Shown: positions 33,107 to 43,247, counted from the first letter of the stretch. The stretch is 64,000 nucleotides of DNA from Polaribacter glomeratus (GCF_002954665.1 NZ_MSCM01000002.1:1243718-1307717); one strand, 5' to 3'. Notes: generated by a model not told the origin, from the letters alone. A program made the numbers and translations.

Positions 33107-35230
33107 TTAAAATGTTATTACAAAGGTGGTTCCTTTATCTACTTCACTAATGCAAGAAATAGTACCTTTTAAAGATTCAATTTGATTTTTTATAATATAC
33201 AAACCAACACCTTGCGAATCTTTGTGTCTATGAAAAACTTGATTAAGTCCAAAAAGCCTATGTGCGTGTTTTTTTAAGTCTATACCAAGGCCGTTATCTG
33301 TAACTAATAGTTGAACTTTACCTTCTTTTAAGGTTGTTTTAAATTCTATTTTTGGTGTTCTTTCTGGCGATGAATAGCGCAAAGAATTACTAATTAGGTT
33401 ACTAATAATATTTTCTAAATAAGGTTCGTTGTAGTTTATGGTATCAATAGCAGAAAAATCCGAAGTTATTATGCCATTTAGTTTGCTAATATCTTTGGAT
33501 AAACTTTCATCTATTTTCTGAAGCATTTCTTTAAAATACAATGGTTTAACTTCTATTTCAGACTCTGTTTTTGCTCTTATTTTAATTGCTTCTATTAAAG
33601 TATGCAGCGTTTCAGATAAATGATCAATTACGGTTCTAAATTTATCGAACGTAAAATCTTTTTCTTCTTGTGTCTCAGAAATATCATATAAATCTAGTAA
33701 TGAATTTAAATTACTAATAGGTGCTCTTAAATTATGTGAGGCTATTTGCGCAAAATTTGCCAATTGGTTGTTCTGTTCCGTAACTTCTGTAATATCTGTA
33801 CCAACCCAAATAAAAGCGATAATAGTACCAAAGCTATCCTTTACGGCATTGATACTTAGTTGTACATATAAGAAGGTTCCGTTTTTTCTAATATATTTCC
33901 ATTTGCTAGATTCTTTTCTGTTTTCTTTTGTTAATTTAGTAAATACATCAAAGCCTTTAATTTCTTCTTTAAATTCTTTAGAAAGTTCTTCACCTCTTTC
34001 TAAAACTTCTTCTTTGTCGTGAAATATAATAGGAGTTTCTTTATTAATTAATTCTTTACTTTTATATCCTAATAATAATTCTGCACCTTCATTAAAATAG
34101 GTAATTAATCCATTTATATCTGTTCTTATAATTGAAATAGTACCCGAGTCAAAAATAGCATTCAGCTCTTCATTCACTTTATTTAATTCAATTTGTGCTA
34201 TTTTAACCGTATTAATGTCTTGGAAAGTTCCGTACAAACGCACACACTTATCATCTTTAAATTCAGGTTTACCTATTGCTCTTACCCAAATAGTTTTTCC
34301 TTTTGTAGTAACTATTTGTAGTTCTTCGTCCCAAGAAGTATTGTTTGTAATCGAATTTTCGATTACAGTTGTAATTTTATCTCTACTATAACCCTCTTTG
34401 TAGAAGTCAATGCCAGTTGCTATAGACGGAATAAAGGTTATATCTGTGTCATGAATTTCTTTGGTAACTTTACTCCATAAAACTTTTTGATTTATAAAAT
34501 CTACTTCCCAAGTACCAATTCTTGCTACAGAGTTTGTTCTGTCTAAAATTTCCTCAACTCTTTTTGTAGCTTCTTCTTTTTGTTTTATTGTTTGTTTAAA
34601 TCGCTCTAAATTTGAATTTAAGGATGTAAGTTCTTTGTTTTTTCTAAAAATTGGTAAAAACATAAAAAAGACGATACCTAGAAGTGAAAAAGAGGTAAAC
34701 GTGATAAAAAAGTATTCCATCTTTTTTAAAAAGTTTAATCGATCTTCAGAAATTTTTTGATATTCATTTACGATAGCATCCATAGTTGTTAAAAAAGGTG
34801 CTTCGTTTTTTTTAACTGTTGCTATAAAGCGATTAAAAAATACTTCATTTTCTGGGTTTTCTGCTAAATTGTTGAAGGAATTAATGATTTCATTAAAATA
34901 AAGAATATTTTTTTCAAAAAGAATATTTATAGATTCATTATTGTAGGTTGTTTTGTTTTTTTGCTTTAGGTAAGTATCCGCTTTTTTAAAACGGTGCATT
35001 ATTTTTTTTAAAGCTTCAATGTTTTCAATGTAAGAAGAAGTGTTTCTTATTTTATTAGAATAGAACGCTATTTTAGTAATCTGCTGGCTATACATTCTCT
35101 GTTTACCCGCAATATTTATAGTTTCTACATCATTACCTTGTTGCGAAATAGCATTATTAATTAGTACCTGATTACAGATAATGATCAAAATAAAAAATAT
35201 AACTAGTACTTTGTATTTGTTTTTTACCAA
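33107..35230 (-). CDS. PAS-containing sensor histidine kinase with PilJ-type sensor domain
   Basis: The 707-residue protein has an N-terminal membrane helix (about 6–24) and a periplasmic PilJ-type helical sensor with the INIAGKQRMYSQQI stretch (about 40–150). A second helix (about 172–194) is followed by two PAS domains (about 230–345 and 355–480). The kinase core has the phospho-His in SHNLRAP, an N-box with SNSLRYSS, and the G-box DNGLGIDL and GVGLYIIK. It pairs with the CheY-like protein 9 bp downstream. The PilJ-type domain is known from nitrate/nitrite and pilus sensors; the ligand here is unknown. Confidence 0.9.
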   Translation of the reverse strand: MVKNKYKVLVIFFILIIICNQVLINNAISQQGNDVETINIAGKQRMYSQQITKIAFYSNKIRNTSSYIENIEALKKIMHRFKKADTYLKQKNKTTYNNESINILFEKNILYFNEIINSFNNLAENPENEVFFNRFIATVKKNEAPFLTTMDAIVNEYQKISEDRLNFLKKMEYFFITFTSFSLLGIVFFMFLPIFRKNKELTSLNSNLERFKQTIKQKEEATKRVEEILDRTNSVARIGTWEVDFINQKVLWSKVTKEIHDTDITFIPSIATGIDFYKEGYSRDKITTVIENSITNNTSWDEELQIVTTKGKTIWVRAIGKPEFKDDKCVRLYGTFQDINTVKIAQIELNKVNEELNAIFDSGTISIIRTDINGLITYFNEGAELLLGYKSKELINKETPIIFHDKEEVLERGEELSKEFKEEIKGFDVFTKLTKENRKESSKWKYIRKNGTFLYVQLSINAVKDSFGTIIAFIWVGTDITEVTEQNNQLANFAQIASHNLRAPISNLNSLLDLYDISETQEEKDFTFDKFRTVIDHLSETLHTLIEAIKIRAKTESEIEVKPLYFKEMLQKIDESLSKDISKLNGIITSDFSAIDTINYNEPYLENIISNLISNSLRYSSPERTPKIEFKTTLKEGKVQLLVTDNGLGIDLKKHAHRLFGLNQVFHRHKDSQGVGLYIIKNQIESLKGTISCISEVDKGTTFVITF

Positions 35231-35537
35231 TTTTCAAGGGGGATTTGGATTTAAACTAAAATTATAATATTTACTATATAAAATGAGTACTCGTTATATA
35301 TTTTTAAAACGTACTACCTGTAAATATAAATTAATATTTAATGAAATTGTATTTTTTTAAATAATAATTTTTGGTAGCTGATTCATATTGAAAATAAAAA
35401 TAGTAATAAACGAATAGTTTTTGAATAAAATATTTGTTTTTTTGTCACTTAGTTATTTCTTTTTGATGCCATTTTATGCTGGATAATTTTTATTTTAAAA
35501 TTGAGAATCAAACCCATTAAATTAAGATACTTTATCT
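35231..35537. other. 307-bp gap upstream of the sensor kinase and mazG-like genes
   Basis: This is divergent regulatory space. The only element I can support is TATCTTTG at 35533–35540, just before the mazG-like gene. An AAGTGAC sequence on the minus strand near 35452 lacks the ACAGTC partner at the right distance, so it is not an ECF site. Confidence 0.5.
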
Positions 35538-35540
35538 TTG
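35533..35540 (+). promoter_or_regulatory. -7 element (TATCTTTG) of the mazG-like gene
   Basis: A perfect TAnnTTTG box ends 36 bp before the ATG at 35577. No TTG at a normal -33 distance (the nearest is 29 nt away). Confidence 0.5.
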
Positions 35541-35576
35541 ATTTTTTTAAATTTTCAATACCTTAATAAGAGAATA

Positions 35577-35903
35577 ATGAACATAGAAAATGCGCAAATA
35601 CAAGTAGATGATTGGATTAAAAACCATGGAGTTCGTTATTTTAACGAGTTAACAAATATGGCACAATTAACAGAAGAGGTTGGTGAAGTTGCCCGAATTA
35701 TTGCAAGACGTTATGGCGAGCAAAGTGAAAAAGAATCGGATAAAAATAAAGATTTAGGAGAAGAATTGGCAGATGTTGTGTTTGTTGTTTTGTGTTTGGC
35801 AAATCAAACCGGAATTAATTTACAAGATGCTTTTGAAAAAAAATTAGATATTAAAACAAAACGCGATCACGATCGCCATCAAAATAACCAAAAATTAAAA
35901 TAA
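35577..35903 (+). CDS. MazG-like nucleotide pyrophosphohydrolase
   Basis: I choose the ATG at 35577 (MNIENAQIQ), giving 108 residues; a longer reading from 35538 starts within the promoter element. The EExxE (EEVGEVAR) and ExxD-type (EELADVV) metal-binding motifs mark the MazG/dUTPase-like all-helical fold, which hydrolyses nucleoside triphosphates to monophosphates. The stop overlaps the next ATG by one base (TAATG), so the two genes are translationally coupled. Confidence 0.88.
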   Translation: MNIENAQIQVDDWIKNHGVRYFNELTNMAQLTEEVGEVARIIARRYGEQSEKESDKNKDLGEELADVVFVVLCLANQTGINLQDAFEKKLDIKTKRDHDRHQNNQKLK

Positions 35904-36184
35904 TGAGTTTTATTCAAAATTTTACAGCAGGGGCAAAGATTGTTTTTGCAAGATTACAGACCAAACTTTTTTGGCAAAACTTTGTAAAAGTGGCGGTTCC
36001 TTTTTTTATAATTGTTACCCTAATTTCTTTGCTGATGAATAGTTGGAGAGAAATTTTTGCAGGCGATTTTGCAGCTGTTGCTCAAGTTAACTTCAATGAC
36101 GGCAAATGGGAAGATTTCTTTGGTTTTAAATTATTTTTTAGTGCTTTTTATGCCTTGTATGTAACTAATAAAAAAATGAAGTAA
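35903..36184 (+). CDS. Small membrane protein coupled to the mazG-like gene
   Basis: The 93-residue protein has an N-terminal amphipathic helix, a membrane segment (about 28–46, VKVAVPFFIIVTLISLLM) and a weaker hydrophobic stretch near 73–86. The start overlaps the mazG-like stop (TAATG). No family recognised with certainty; flavobacterial genomes often carry a short gene of this kind here. Confidence 0.75.
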   Translation: MSFIQNFTAGAKIVFARLQTKLFWQNFVKVAVPFFIIVTLISLLMNSWREIFAGDFAAVAQVNFNDGKWEDFFGFKLFFSAFYALYVTNKKMK

Positions 36185-36355
36185 AGCACCTGTTTAGATA
36201 CGTAACCAATTAAATGGACCATGTAATTAACAAAAAAATGCCTGTGATCTTTATCAAAAACTAGAAAACTAAATAAAAACTAGATTTAAATTATAAGTAA
36301 GAGAATAGCGCTCATAGAAGAATAGATAAAGATACTTTTAAGGTTCTTTTAAAGT

Positions 36356-36387
36356 AAAAATCCATCGCTTTTGGCGATGGATTTTTT
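36356..36387. terminator. Bidirectional terminator between the mazG operon and CHRD gene
   Basis: TCCATCGC (36361–36368) pairs with GCGATGGA (36374–36381) with a 5-nt loop, with A-run before and T-run after. It serves the convergent genes on both sides. Confidence 0.88.
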
Positions 36388-36404
36388 ATACCTGTGAAAT
36401 TTTA

Positions 36405-37223
36405 TTATCTAATTTGACCACGTAATAAACCAGAAGCTACCTTTGTAGAATGGATGTTTACATATAATGCATCAGTATTAACTTTCGTTACGTTTTCTGC
36501 ACTTAGGGTTAAACTTTTAGTAATGTTTAATTGAGCATTGTTTGTCATTTCTAAGTTCAATAAAACTCCACCATTTACAGTTGAAGCTCCGCTATGAATA
36601 TGACCAGCAGCAATTGCATCCGTAGGGTCTAAATTGTTTACAACAACTTTGTAAAACATTTTTGTACCTACAAGTCTAACATAAGCAGTTCCTGTTTCAT
36701 TTCTTCCCGTTACCGCAGGAATTTCATTTGCAGGCGATAACATTACGTTATAAGCATTGTCTACAGTTACATCTATTTGACCTCTTAAAAGTCCAGCAGG
36801 GCTTTGAGTTGAGTGTACATTTACATATACATCGCTACCTTTTAAAGTAGCAGTTTGTTCTGCAGTTAATTGTAATGTTCCTGAAGCTTTGTTTCCAGAA
36901 AAAGCAATGTTTGTTCCATCAACTAAGGTAATAGCAACGCCTCCTGTAGAAACAACGTCTCCTGTATGCACATGAGCTGCAACTAAAGCATCTGTGGTAG
37001 AAAGGTTATTTACTGTTAATGTAAACATTAATGAATTGTCATCATATAGATTCATTTCAATTGTTCCTGTTTCTGCTCTGCCCATTACCATTGGTATAGA
37101 ATTGGCATTATCTAAACTAACAGTAAAAGATTCTACTAACATTTTTGATTCAGTATCATCGTTGCTGTTACAACTAACCATAAATAAACTGATACTTAGC
37201 ATTAAAAATAAAATTTTCTTCAT
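36405..37223 (-). CDS. Lipoprotein with two CHRD domains
   Basis: The 272-residue protein has a lipobox ending in Cys18 (MVSC), then an NSNDD acidic stretch that may direct it to the cell surface. Two tandem CHRD (chordin-like) domains follow (about 32–148 and 155–272). Each has the typical HVHTG/HIHSG and YVNIHS or YVNVHS motif and closes with LLRGQI. CHRD domains are beta-sandwiches of unknown molecular function in bacteria. A single-gene unit between a terminator and a -7 box. Confidence 0.9.
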   Translation of the reverse strand: MKKILFLMLSISLFMVSCNSNDDTESKMLVESFTVSLDNANSIPMVMGRAETGTIEMNLYDDNSLMFTLTVNNLSTTDALVAAHVHTGDVVSTGGVAITLVDGTNIAFSGNKASGTLQLTAEQTATLKGSDVYVNVHSTQSPAGLLRGQIDVTVDNAYNVMLSPANEIPAVTGRNETGTAYVRLVGTKMFYKVVVNNLDPTDAIAAGHIHSGASTVNGGVLLNLEMTNNAQLNITKSLTLSAENVTKVNTDALYVNIHSTKVASGLLRGQIR

Positions 37224-37668
37224 AATTGAATTATTAAATTGTGTCTACTTCTATCTTATAGTCTTTTTTCGACATATTCAGACTTCTTGTTTTTTTGTTG
37301 AGACAAAAGTAATAAAACTTAAACAATAAAAGTATATTCCATGGAATATTTATTTCTGTGATTTGGAAAGTAAAGATTCTAATACACAGAAAAAACTAAA
37401 GTAATTAAGCTGGAGATTATTTTTAATTCATTTATCTGTAATTAGTTAGGTATTTAAGTGATCGTTTTAGTTCGCTGATATTTATCTATGAGTATAAATT
37501 TAAAGTTAAAAACTTTATGTTTTTTTTAAGATTTTGGAAATAGAATTTTATAGCTTTTTTTTTTAAAAAAGCACCAAAAAAAAATGATTCTAATCCAACT
37601 TTAAGAAGGAAAAAAAATCATTTTTTATATAATTGAAAAATTTACCTGTGCAAATAACCCATCTTTAT
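37224..37668. other. 445-bp gap between the CHRD and beta-propeller genes
   Basis: It includes the CHRD promoter element at 37304–37311. Near 37580–37630, AAAAATGATT and AATCATTTTT form a loose inverted repeat in an A-rich tract. No gene. Confidence 0.5.
37304..37311 (-). promoter_or_regulatory. -7 element (TACTTTTG) of the CHRD gene
   Basis: On the minus strand TACTTTTG matches TAnnTTTG, about 80 bp upstream of the start codon. No good -33 TTG seen. Confidence 0.4.
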
Positions 37669-40600
37669 CTAGTCTATTTGAATCAAATCAATGGTACTTT
37701 CTTTTACTTTTTGATTCAGTTCTTTTACGCTATTGTCAAATAACGAATACAATTTCTTTAATTCAATATCAATTTCTGCAACAATCTCGCTTTTAAAATC
37801 AATTGCTTGTTGAGTAGGAGCGAAGTTGCCAATACTTGTAAGCGAATTTAAATGTGCTAATTTATTGTTTAATCGAATAGGGAAATTTAAAGGGTCTTGC
37901 CCACTTTTAGATTTTGTTTGATATAAAGTTTCCTCAATTTTTGTCATGTCTTTAAGCAAAGTATCGGCAAAATCTAATAATGCTTTATGAGTTTCTTTGT
38001 CTTTAATCGCTTTCTTTAAAACATCCACCTGACTTTTTACTTTTTGTATATTTTTTAAGCCTTTATGAATCTCTGTCATCTTAGTGTTGATGTCATTTAT
38101 GAAATCAAACTGTGCTTTCATTTCACTTTCAGAAGCCTCAGAAATAGGGTTTTTTATGATAGTGAAAAGTTGAGTTTCTTTCTTTCCGTTAACTGCCAAT
38201 TCAACTTTATAATTGCCAGGTAAAGCCATTGGCCCGTCTAAAGACGCCCACCATAAAATCATTTCTTCTACTTTTTCTGCCCCAGGATACGTCATGTCCC
38301 AATTAAAAATATTGTTTCCGTCTTCTAATTTTAACTCTTCTTCCTCTTTTTCTTTGTCAGGTTTTGAAGCATATTTTTTGATAAGAACACCATTTAAATC
38401 AAAGAACGAAATTGAAATAGAATCCTTTTCACTTACTTTTTTGATAAAATAATTTACAGCAACTCCGCCTGCATGATTTGTTCCTGCAGTTTTAGAAGTT
38501 TTTCCGTTTCCGCCAGATAGATTATACGCATCTTTTGGTTTGTATAGAACTATTTCTTTCTTTAAAGTTGCTTCGTTTAGCTGATGTAAAGGCGTTAAAT
38601 CGTCAATAATCCAAAGTGAACGACCTTGTGTTGCCGCAATTAAATTATCGTTTTTAATAGCTAAATCCGTAATTGGAACAATTGGTAAGTTTTGCTGAAA
38701 ATTTTGCCAGTTTTCACCGTCATCAAAAGAAACATACATACCTCTTTCTGTACCCGCATATAACAACCCTTTTCTCTTTAGATCTGCTCTTAACGCACGT
38801 GTAAAGTCTTCATTTGCAATTCCGTTTGTAATTTCTGTCCAAGTTTTACCATAATTTTCTGTTCTGTAAATATAGGGTTTGTAATCGCCCGTTTTGTATT
38901 TTGTACCAACAATATATGCGCTACCTTTTGTAAACGGATTTACCTCAATACAATTAATCATCATCCATTCTGGCATGTTTTTAGGCGTTACATTGTCCCA
39001 AGTGGTACCATTATTTTTGCTGATATGCACCAATCCATCATCAGAACCCGTCCAAATTAAACCAGGTTCTAGAGCAGATTCTGTTGCGGCAAAAATAGTT
39101 CCGTAATATTCAACACCTGTGTTGTCCTTTGTAATAGGGCCGCCAGAAGGACCTAATGTTTTTGGGTCGTTTCTTGTTAAATCCGGACTAATAACTGCCC
39201 AAGATTGCCCCTCGTTTTCTGTAATATGCAAATGATTAGAAGCCGCATATAATTTCTTTTTATTATTTGGTGAAAAGAAAATTGGAAAATTCCACTGAAA
39301 ACGATATTTAAAATCTTCTGCACCGTGGCCCATCGGGTCGTCCGGCCAAACGTTTATGGCACGAGTTTCATTTGTTTTGTGATTCATCCTAGTTAATAAT
39401 CCACCATAACTACCTCCATAAACAATCTCATCGTTTAATGGATCTACAGCAATATGAGCACTTTCGCCACCGGCAGTTTCTTGCCAATCAGAATTTGTAA
39501 TATAACTTCCAGAAGTTCTATGAGAAATCCGAATGGTAGAATTGTCTTGTTGCGCCGCTAAAATTCTGTACGGAAAATGATTGTCTGTAGCAACTCTATA
39601 AAACTGCGAAGTTGGTTGATTGTTCATTGTACTCCAATTTTCGCCTGCATCAAAAGAAACTTGAGCACCACCATCATCACCAATAATCATTCTTTGGTTG
39701 TCTTCTGGCGCAATCCATAAATCATGATGATCTCCATGTGGTGCATTATACGTTTTATACGTTTTTCCGCCATCCGTAGATTTGTGGTAATTTACATTTA
39801 AAACATAAAAAATATCTTGGTCTTGCGTGTCTGCATAAATACGTGTGTAATACCAAGCTCTTTGACGTAATTTTCTTTCAGAATTAATAAGTGTCCAAGT
39901 TTTTCCAGCATCCGTAGATTTGTAAACACCACCTTTTTCGTTTTCAATTATAGCCCAAATGATATCAGAATTTACGGGCGAAACGGTTACACCGCTTATT
40001 CCCCAAATGCCATTTGGTAACCCTTTGTTTTTAGAAATATTGGTCCAAGTTTCACCTTCGTCTATACTTTTCCACATTGCAGAGCCTTTTCCACCAGAAG
40101 ATAAACTGTACGGAGTTCTTCTAACATCCCAAGTGGTAGCGTATAAAATTCTTGGGTTGTTAGGATCGATAATTAAATCTATTGCGCCAGAATTTTCATC
40201 AGAAAACAACACTTTTTTCCAATTTTCTCCACCGTCAACAGACTTATAAACACCTCTTTCTTGAGGTGGTTTGTATAAATCTCCTAAAACTGCTGCAAAA
40301 ACAATATCCGCATTTTTTGGATGAATTCTCATTCTAGGAATATGTCTTGAGGTTTTTAAACCCATATGTTTCCATGTTTTACCCGCATTTTCAGATTTCC
40401 AAATTCCGTCGCCAGACGAAACATTTCCACGAACTGTTTTTTCTCCCATTCCAACATAAATTACATTATTGTCAGCTTCAGAAACGGCAACGGCACCCAC
40501 AGAACCGCCAAAAAAGTCATCAGAAATATTCTGCCAAGTATTACCAGCATCGGTAGTTTTCCAGACTCCACCACCGGTAGAACCCATATAAAATAAGTTA

Positions 40601-40776
40601 GTTTTATTAGCAACGCCAGTTACAGTGGCACTTCTTCCGCCTCTAAAAGGACCAATATTTCGCCATTTTACAGCACTAAAATATTCGTCAGAAACTTTGG
40701 TAAGTTTTTTTTGTGCAGTAACTTTGACATTCGCAGATAAAAAAATGCAAATTACCAGTAAAAGAATTTTTTTCAT
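37669..40776 (-). CDS. Large secreted sortilin/Asp-box beta-propeller protein
   Basis: The 1035-residue protein has a signal peptide (about 1–21, VTAQ) and at least ten Asp-box motifs of the type SxDxGxTW. Examples are TTDAGNTWQ, SENAGKTWK, SIDEGETWT, SFDAGENWS and SFDDGENWQ. These form one or two beta-propellers over residues 30–750, followed by a beta-sandwich and a helical C-terminus. Databases often label such proteins as glycosyl hydrolases because of BNR/sialidase-type repeats; I see no catalytic sialidase residues. There is no type IX C-terminal sorting domain that I can recognise. The substrate is unknown. Confidence 0.88.
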   Translation of the reverse strand: MKKILLLVICIFLSANVKVTAQKKLTKVSDEYFSAVKWRNIGPFRGGRSATVTGVANKTNLFYMGSTGGGVWKTTDAGNTWQNISDDFFGGSVGAVAVSEADNNVIYVGMGEKTVRGNVSSGDGIWKSENAGKTWKHMGLKTSRHIPRMRIHPKNADIVFAAVLGDLYKPPQERGVYKSVDGGENWKKVLFSDENSGAIDLIIDPNNPRILYATTWDVRRTPYSLSSGGKGSAMWKSIDEGETWTNISKNKGLPNGIWGISGVTVSPVNSDIIWAIIENEKGGVYKSTDAGKTWTLINSERKLRQRAWYYTRIYADTQDQDIFYVLNVNYHKSTDGGKTYKTYNAPHGDHHDLWIAPEDNQRMIIGDDGGAQVSFDAGENWSTMNNQPTSQFYRVATDNHFPYRILAAQQDNSTIRISHRTSGSYITNSDWQETAGGESAHIAVDPLNDEIVYGGSYGGLLTRMNHKTNETRAINVWPDDPMGHGAEDFKYRFQWNFPIFFSPNNKKKLYAASNHLHITENEGQSWAVISPDLTRNDPKTLGPSGGPITKDNTGVEYYGTIFAATESALEPGLIWTGSDDGLVHISKNNGTTWDNVTPKNMPEWMMINCIEVNPFTKGSAYIVGTKYKTGDYKPYIYRTENYGKTWTEITNGIANEDFTRALRADLKRKGLLYAGTERGMYVSFDDGENWQNFQQNLPIVPITDLAIKNDNLIAATQGRSLWIIDDLTPLHQLNEATLKKEIVLYKPKDAYNLSGGNGKTSKTAGTNHAGGVAVNYFIKKVSEKDSISISFFDLNGVLIKKYASKPDKEKEEEELKLEDGNNIFNWDMTYPGAEKVEEMILWWASLDGPMALPGNYKVELAVNGKKETQLFTIIKNPISEASESEMKAQFDFINDINTKMTEIHKGLKNIQKVKSQVDVLKKAIKDKETHKALLDFADTLLKDMTKIEETLYQTKSKSGQDPLNFPIRLNNKLAHLNSLTSIGNFAPTQQAIDFKSEIVAEIDIELKKLYSLFDNSVKELNQKVKESTIDLIQID

Positions 40777-40788
40777 GTTGGTTCGTTG

Positions 40789-40796
40789 TAAGTTTG
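40789..40796 (+). promoter_or_regulatory. -7 element (TAAGTTTG) of aroA
   Basis: A TAnnTTTG match 35 bp before the aroA start, in the 55-bp divergent gap. No clear -33 box. Confidence 0.4.
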
Positions 40797-40831
40797 GAGG
40801 TTAAAAATAAGAATTAAAATTAGGTTTTAGA

Positions 40832-42061
40832 ATGGACATATTGTTAAATGTTTTAGCGGATAAAAGAATAAACGAAAATATTACCATTTCTGGTTCTAAA
40901 AGCGAATCGAATAGATTGCTGATTTTACAAAAACTATTTCCAGAAATTGTTATCGAAAACTTATCAGATTCAGATGATTCTGTGCACATGCAACACGCAC
41001 TTTCTACAAGCGATGAAATTGTAGATATTGGTCATGCAGGTACAGCAATGCGTTTTTTAACATCCTATTTTGCTGCAAATGAAGGTAGAGAAACTGTTTT
41101 AACAGGTTCTGAAAGAATGCAAAATAGACCTATAGAAATCTTGGTAAATGCACTAAAAGATTTAGGTGCAACTATTAGTTACCAAGACAAAGTTGGGTAT
41201 CCGCCAATTAGAATTCAAGGAACAAAAATTACTACAGAAAAAGTTCAAATTAACGGGAATGTAAGTAGTCAATATATATCTTCATTATTGCTGATTGCCT
41301 CTAAACTAGAAAATGGATTAGAAATAGAATTGATTGGTAAAATTACTTCTGTACCTTATATAAATATGACGTTGAGTTTGTTAACGCAATTAGAAATTAA
41401 GAATTCTTTTGAAGGGAATACCATAAAGGTTTATCCGAAGAAAGAAATACAAAAACAAACGGTTGTTGTAGAATCCGATTGGAGCTCGGCAAGTTATTTT
41501 TATTCAATTATTGCTTTGGCGGATGTTGGTTCAGAAATTAATTTATCAGCCTATAAAAAAGAAAGTTTACAAGGCGATTCTTGTTTGGCAGAAATCTATG
41601 AGCACTTTGGAGTAGAAACTACTTTTAGCGAGAATTCCATTAGCCTAAAAAAAGTAAAAGCAAGTACTAAAGAAATTTTAGAAATCGATTTAAAAAATGC
41701 GCCAGATATTGCACAAACCATTGCTGTAACTTGTTTTGCAGAAGGTGTTGCTTGTAATTTAACTGGTTTACACACGCTAAAAATTAAAGAAACAGACAGA
41801 TTAATTGCTTTAAATGACGAGTTAACAAAATTAGGAGCTACGATTTCTGTAACAGATGTAAGTTTGCATTTAGATAAATCATCCGCAATTATTAAAAATA
41901 TTGCTATAAAAACCTACAATGATCATAGAATGGCGATGGCTTTTGCACCTTTGGCTTTAAGAGTTCCTATCAAAATTTTAAATGCGGAGGTTGTTACCAA
42001 ATCATACCAAAAATTTTGGGATGATATGCAACAAATTGGCATTAAAATAGATAAACTATAA
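40832..42061 (+). CDS. aroA: 3-phosphoshikimate 1-carboxyvinyltransferase (EPSP synthase)
   Basis: The enzyme joins shikimate 3-phosphate and phosphoenolpyruvate in the chorismate pathway to aromatic amino acids. The 409-residue protein has SGSKSESNRLLIL near the N-terminus, GHAGTAMRF (equivalent to the family GNAGTA), and NDHRMAMAFAPLAL near the C-terminus. It is slightly short for the family but has the expected double-domain layout. A 74-bp gap with the queA promoter follows. Confidence 0.95.
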   Translation: MDILLNVLADKRINENITISGSKSESNRLLILQKLFPEIVIENLSDSDDSVHMQHALSTSDEIVDIGHAGTAMRFLTSYFAANEGRETVLTGSERMQNRPIEILVNALKDLGATISYQDKVGYPPIRIQGTKITTEKVQINGNVSSQYISSLLLIASKLENGLEIELIGKITSVPYINMTLSLLTQLEIKNSFEGNTIKVYPKKEIQKQTVVVESDWSSASYFYSIIALADVGSEINLSAYKKESLQGDSCLAEIYEHFGVETTFSENSISLKKVKASTKEILEIDLKNAPDIAQTIAVTCFAEGVACNLTGLHTLKIKETDRLIALNDELTKLGATISVTDVSLHLDKSSAIIKNIAIKTYNDHRMAMAFAPLALRVPIKILNAEVVTKSYQKFWDDMQQIGIKIDKL

Positions 42062-42079
42062 ATATAAAGTGCCAAACAC

Positions 42080-42111
42080 TTGACAACGCCTATTCCGATA
42101 TCGTATATTTG
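42080..42111 (+). promoter_or_regulatory. Housekeeping promoter of queA
   Basis: TTG (42080–42082), a 21-nt spacer and TATATTTG (42104–42111) fit the Bacteroidota -33/-7 pattern. The ATG is 24 bp further on. Confidence 0.7.
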
Positions 42112-42135
42112 CCTCTTTTATAGCTAAATATACAT

Positions 42136-43185
42136 ATGAAATTATCACAATTTGATTTTGAATTGCCAGAAGAATTGTATGCAGTATATCCTGCAGAACA
42201 TAGAGATGAATCTCGTTTAATGGTGTTAAATAGAAAAGACCAAACTATAGAACATAAAATGTTTAAAGACGTTATTGATTACTTTGAAGAAGGTGACGTA
42301 ATGATGTTAAACAATACAAAAGTTTTCCCTGCAAGAATGTTTGGAAACAAAGAAAAAACTGGCGCAAGAATTGAGGTTTTCTTACTTAGAGAACTAAATG
42401 CAGAAAATAGATTGTGGGATGTTTTGGTAGATCCGGCAAGAAAAATTAGAATCGGAAACAAATTATTTTTTGGAGATGACGATAGTTTAGTTGCAGAAGT
42501 TATAGACAACACTACATCTAGAGGTAGAACTTTACGTTTTTTATACGACGGAAGTTACGAAGCTTTTAGAGAAAAATTACTAGAATTAGGGCAAACTCCT
42601 TTGCCAAAAACGCTTAATAGAGAAGTAGAACCAATAGATGACGAACGTTATCAAACAATTTATGCAAAACATGAAGGCGCAGTTGCTGCACCAACCGCTG
42701 GTTTGCATTTTTCTAAACACTTATTAAAGCGATTAGAAATTAAAGGAATTGATTTTGCAGAGATGACATTACATGTTGGTTTAGGAACTTTTAGTGCTGT
42801 AGAAGTAGAAGATTTATCGAAACACAAAGTAGATTCTGAGCAAATTGTGATTCCTGCCGCAGCCGTTACAAAAATTAACCAAGCAAAAATTGATAAAAGA
42901 AGAATTTGTGCAGTTGGTACAACGGTAATGAGAACGGTTGAATCATCAGTTTCTTCTAAACAAGAATTAAATGCGTATGAAGGATGGACAAATAAATTTG
43001 TTTTTCCTCCGTATGATTTTAGCATCGCAAACAGCATGATTACAAATTTTCATCCACCAAAATCTACATTAATGATGATGTCTGCTGCATTTGCAGGATA
43101 CGATTTTTTAATGGATGCTTACAAAGTTGCCATTAAAGAAGGTTATAAATTCTCTACATATGGAGATGCAATGCTAATTATATAG
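42136..43185 (+). CDS. queA: S-adenosylmethionine:tRNA ribosyltransferase-isomerase
   Basis: The enzyme transfers the ribosyl part of SAM to 7-aminomethyl-7-deazaguanine in tRNA, making epoxyqueuosine. The 349-residue protein has the family opening [19 protein letters not shown], then [19 protein letters not shown] and the C-terminal STYGDAMLI. Length is normal. A strong terminator follows, so it is probably a one-gene unit. Confidence 0.96.
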   Translation: MKLSQFDFELPEELYAVYPAEHRDESRLMVLNRKDQTIEHKMFKDVIDYFEEGDVMMLNNTKVFPARMFGNKEKTGARIEVFLLRELNAENRLWDVLVDPARKIRIGNKLFFGDDDSLVAEVIDNTTSRGRTLRFLYDGSYEAFREKLLELGQTPLPKTLNREVEPIDDERYQTIYAKHEGAVAAPTAGLHFSKHLLKRLEIKGIDFAEMTLHVGLGTFSAVEVEDLSKHKVDSEQIVIPAAAVTKINQAKIDKRRICAVGTTVMRTVESSVSSKQELNAYEGWTNKFVFPPYDFSIANSMITNFHPPKSTLMMMSAAFAGYDFLMDAYKVAIKEGYKFSTYGDAMLII

Positions 43186-43204
43186 GTAACTTTACTATTT
43201 AAAA

Positions 43205-43240
43205 TTTAAAAACTGACAGTTTATAATTGTCAGTTTTTTT
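43205..43240 (+). terminator. Terminator after queA
   Basis: AAAAACTGACA (43208–43218) pairs with TGTCAGTTTTT (43228–43238), followed by more T residues; the stop codon is 23 bp upstream. Confidence 0.9.
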
Positions 43241-43247
43241 TTGTTTT

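Noticed and set aside
35452-35459. AAGTGAC on the minus strand upstream of the sensor kinase
   Set aside because: The ACAGTC partner is missing at N12 and no GTC lies 17 nt after TGAC, so it is not an ECF promoter of the type found at 27901–32207.
37580-37640. Loose AAAAATGATT/AATCATTTTT inverted repeat as a terminator
   Set aside because: The stem is A/T only with a long loop in an A-rich tract; chance is likely.
37669-40776. Sialidase or glycoside hydrolase function for the Asp-box protein
   Set aside because: Only structural Asp-box repeats are visible; catalytic sialidase residues were not recognised.
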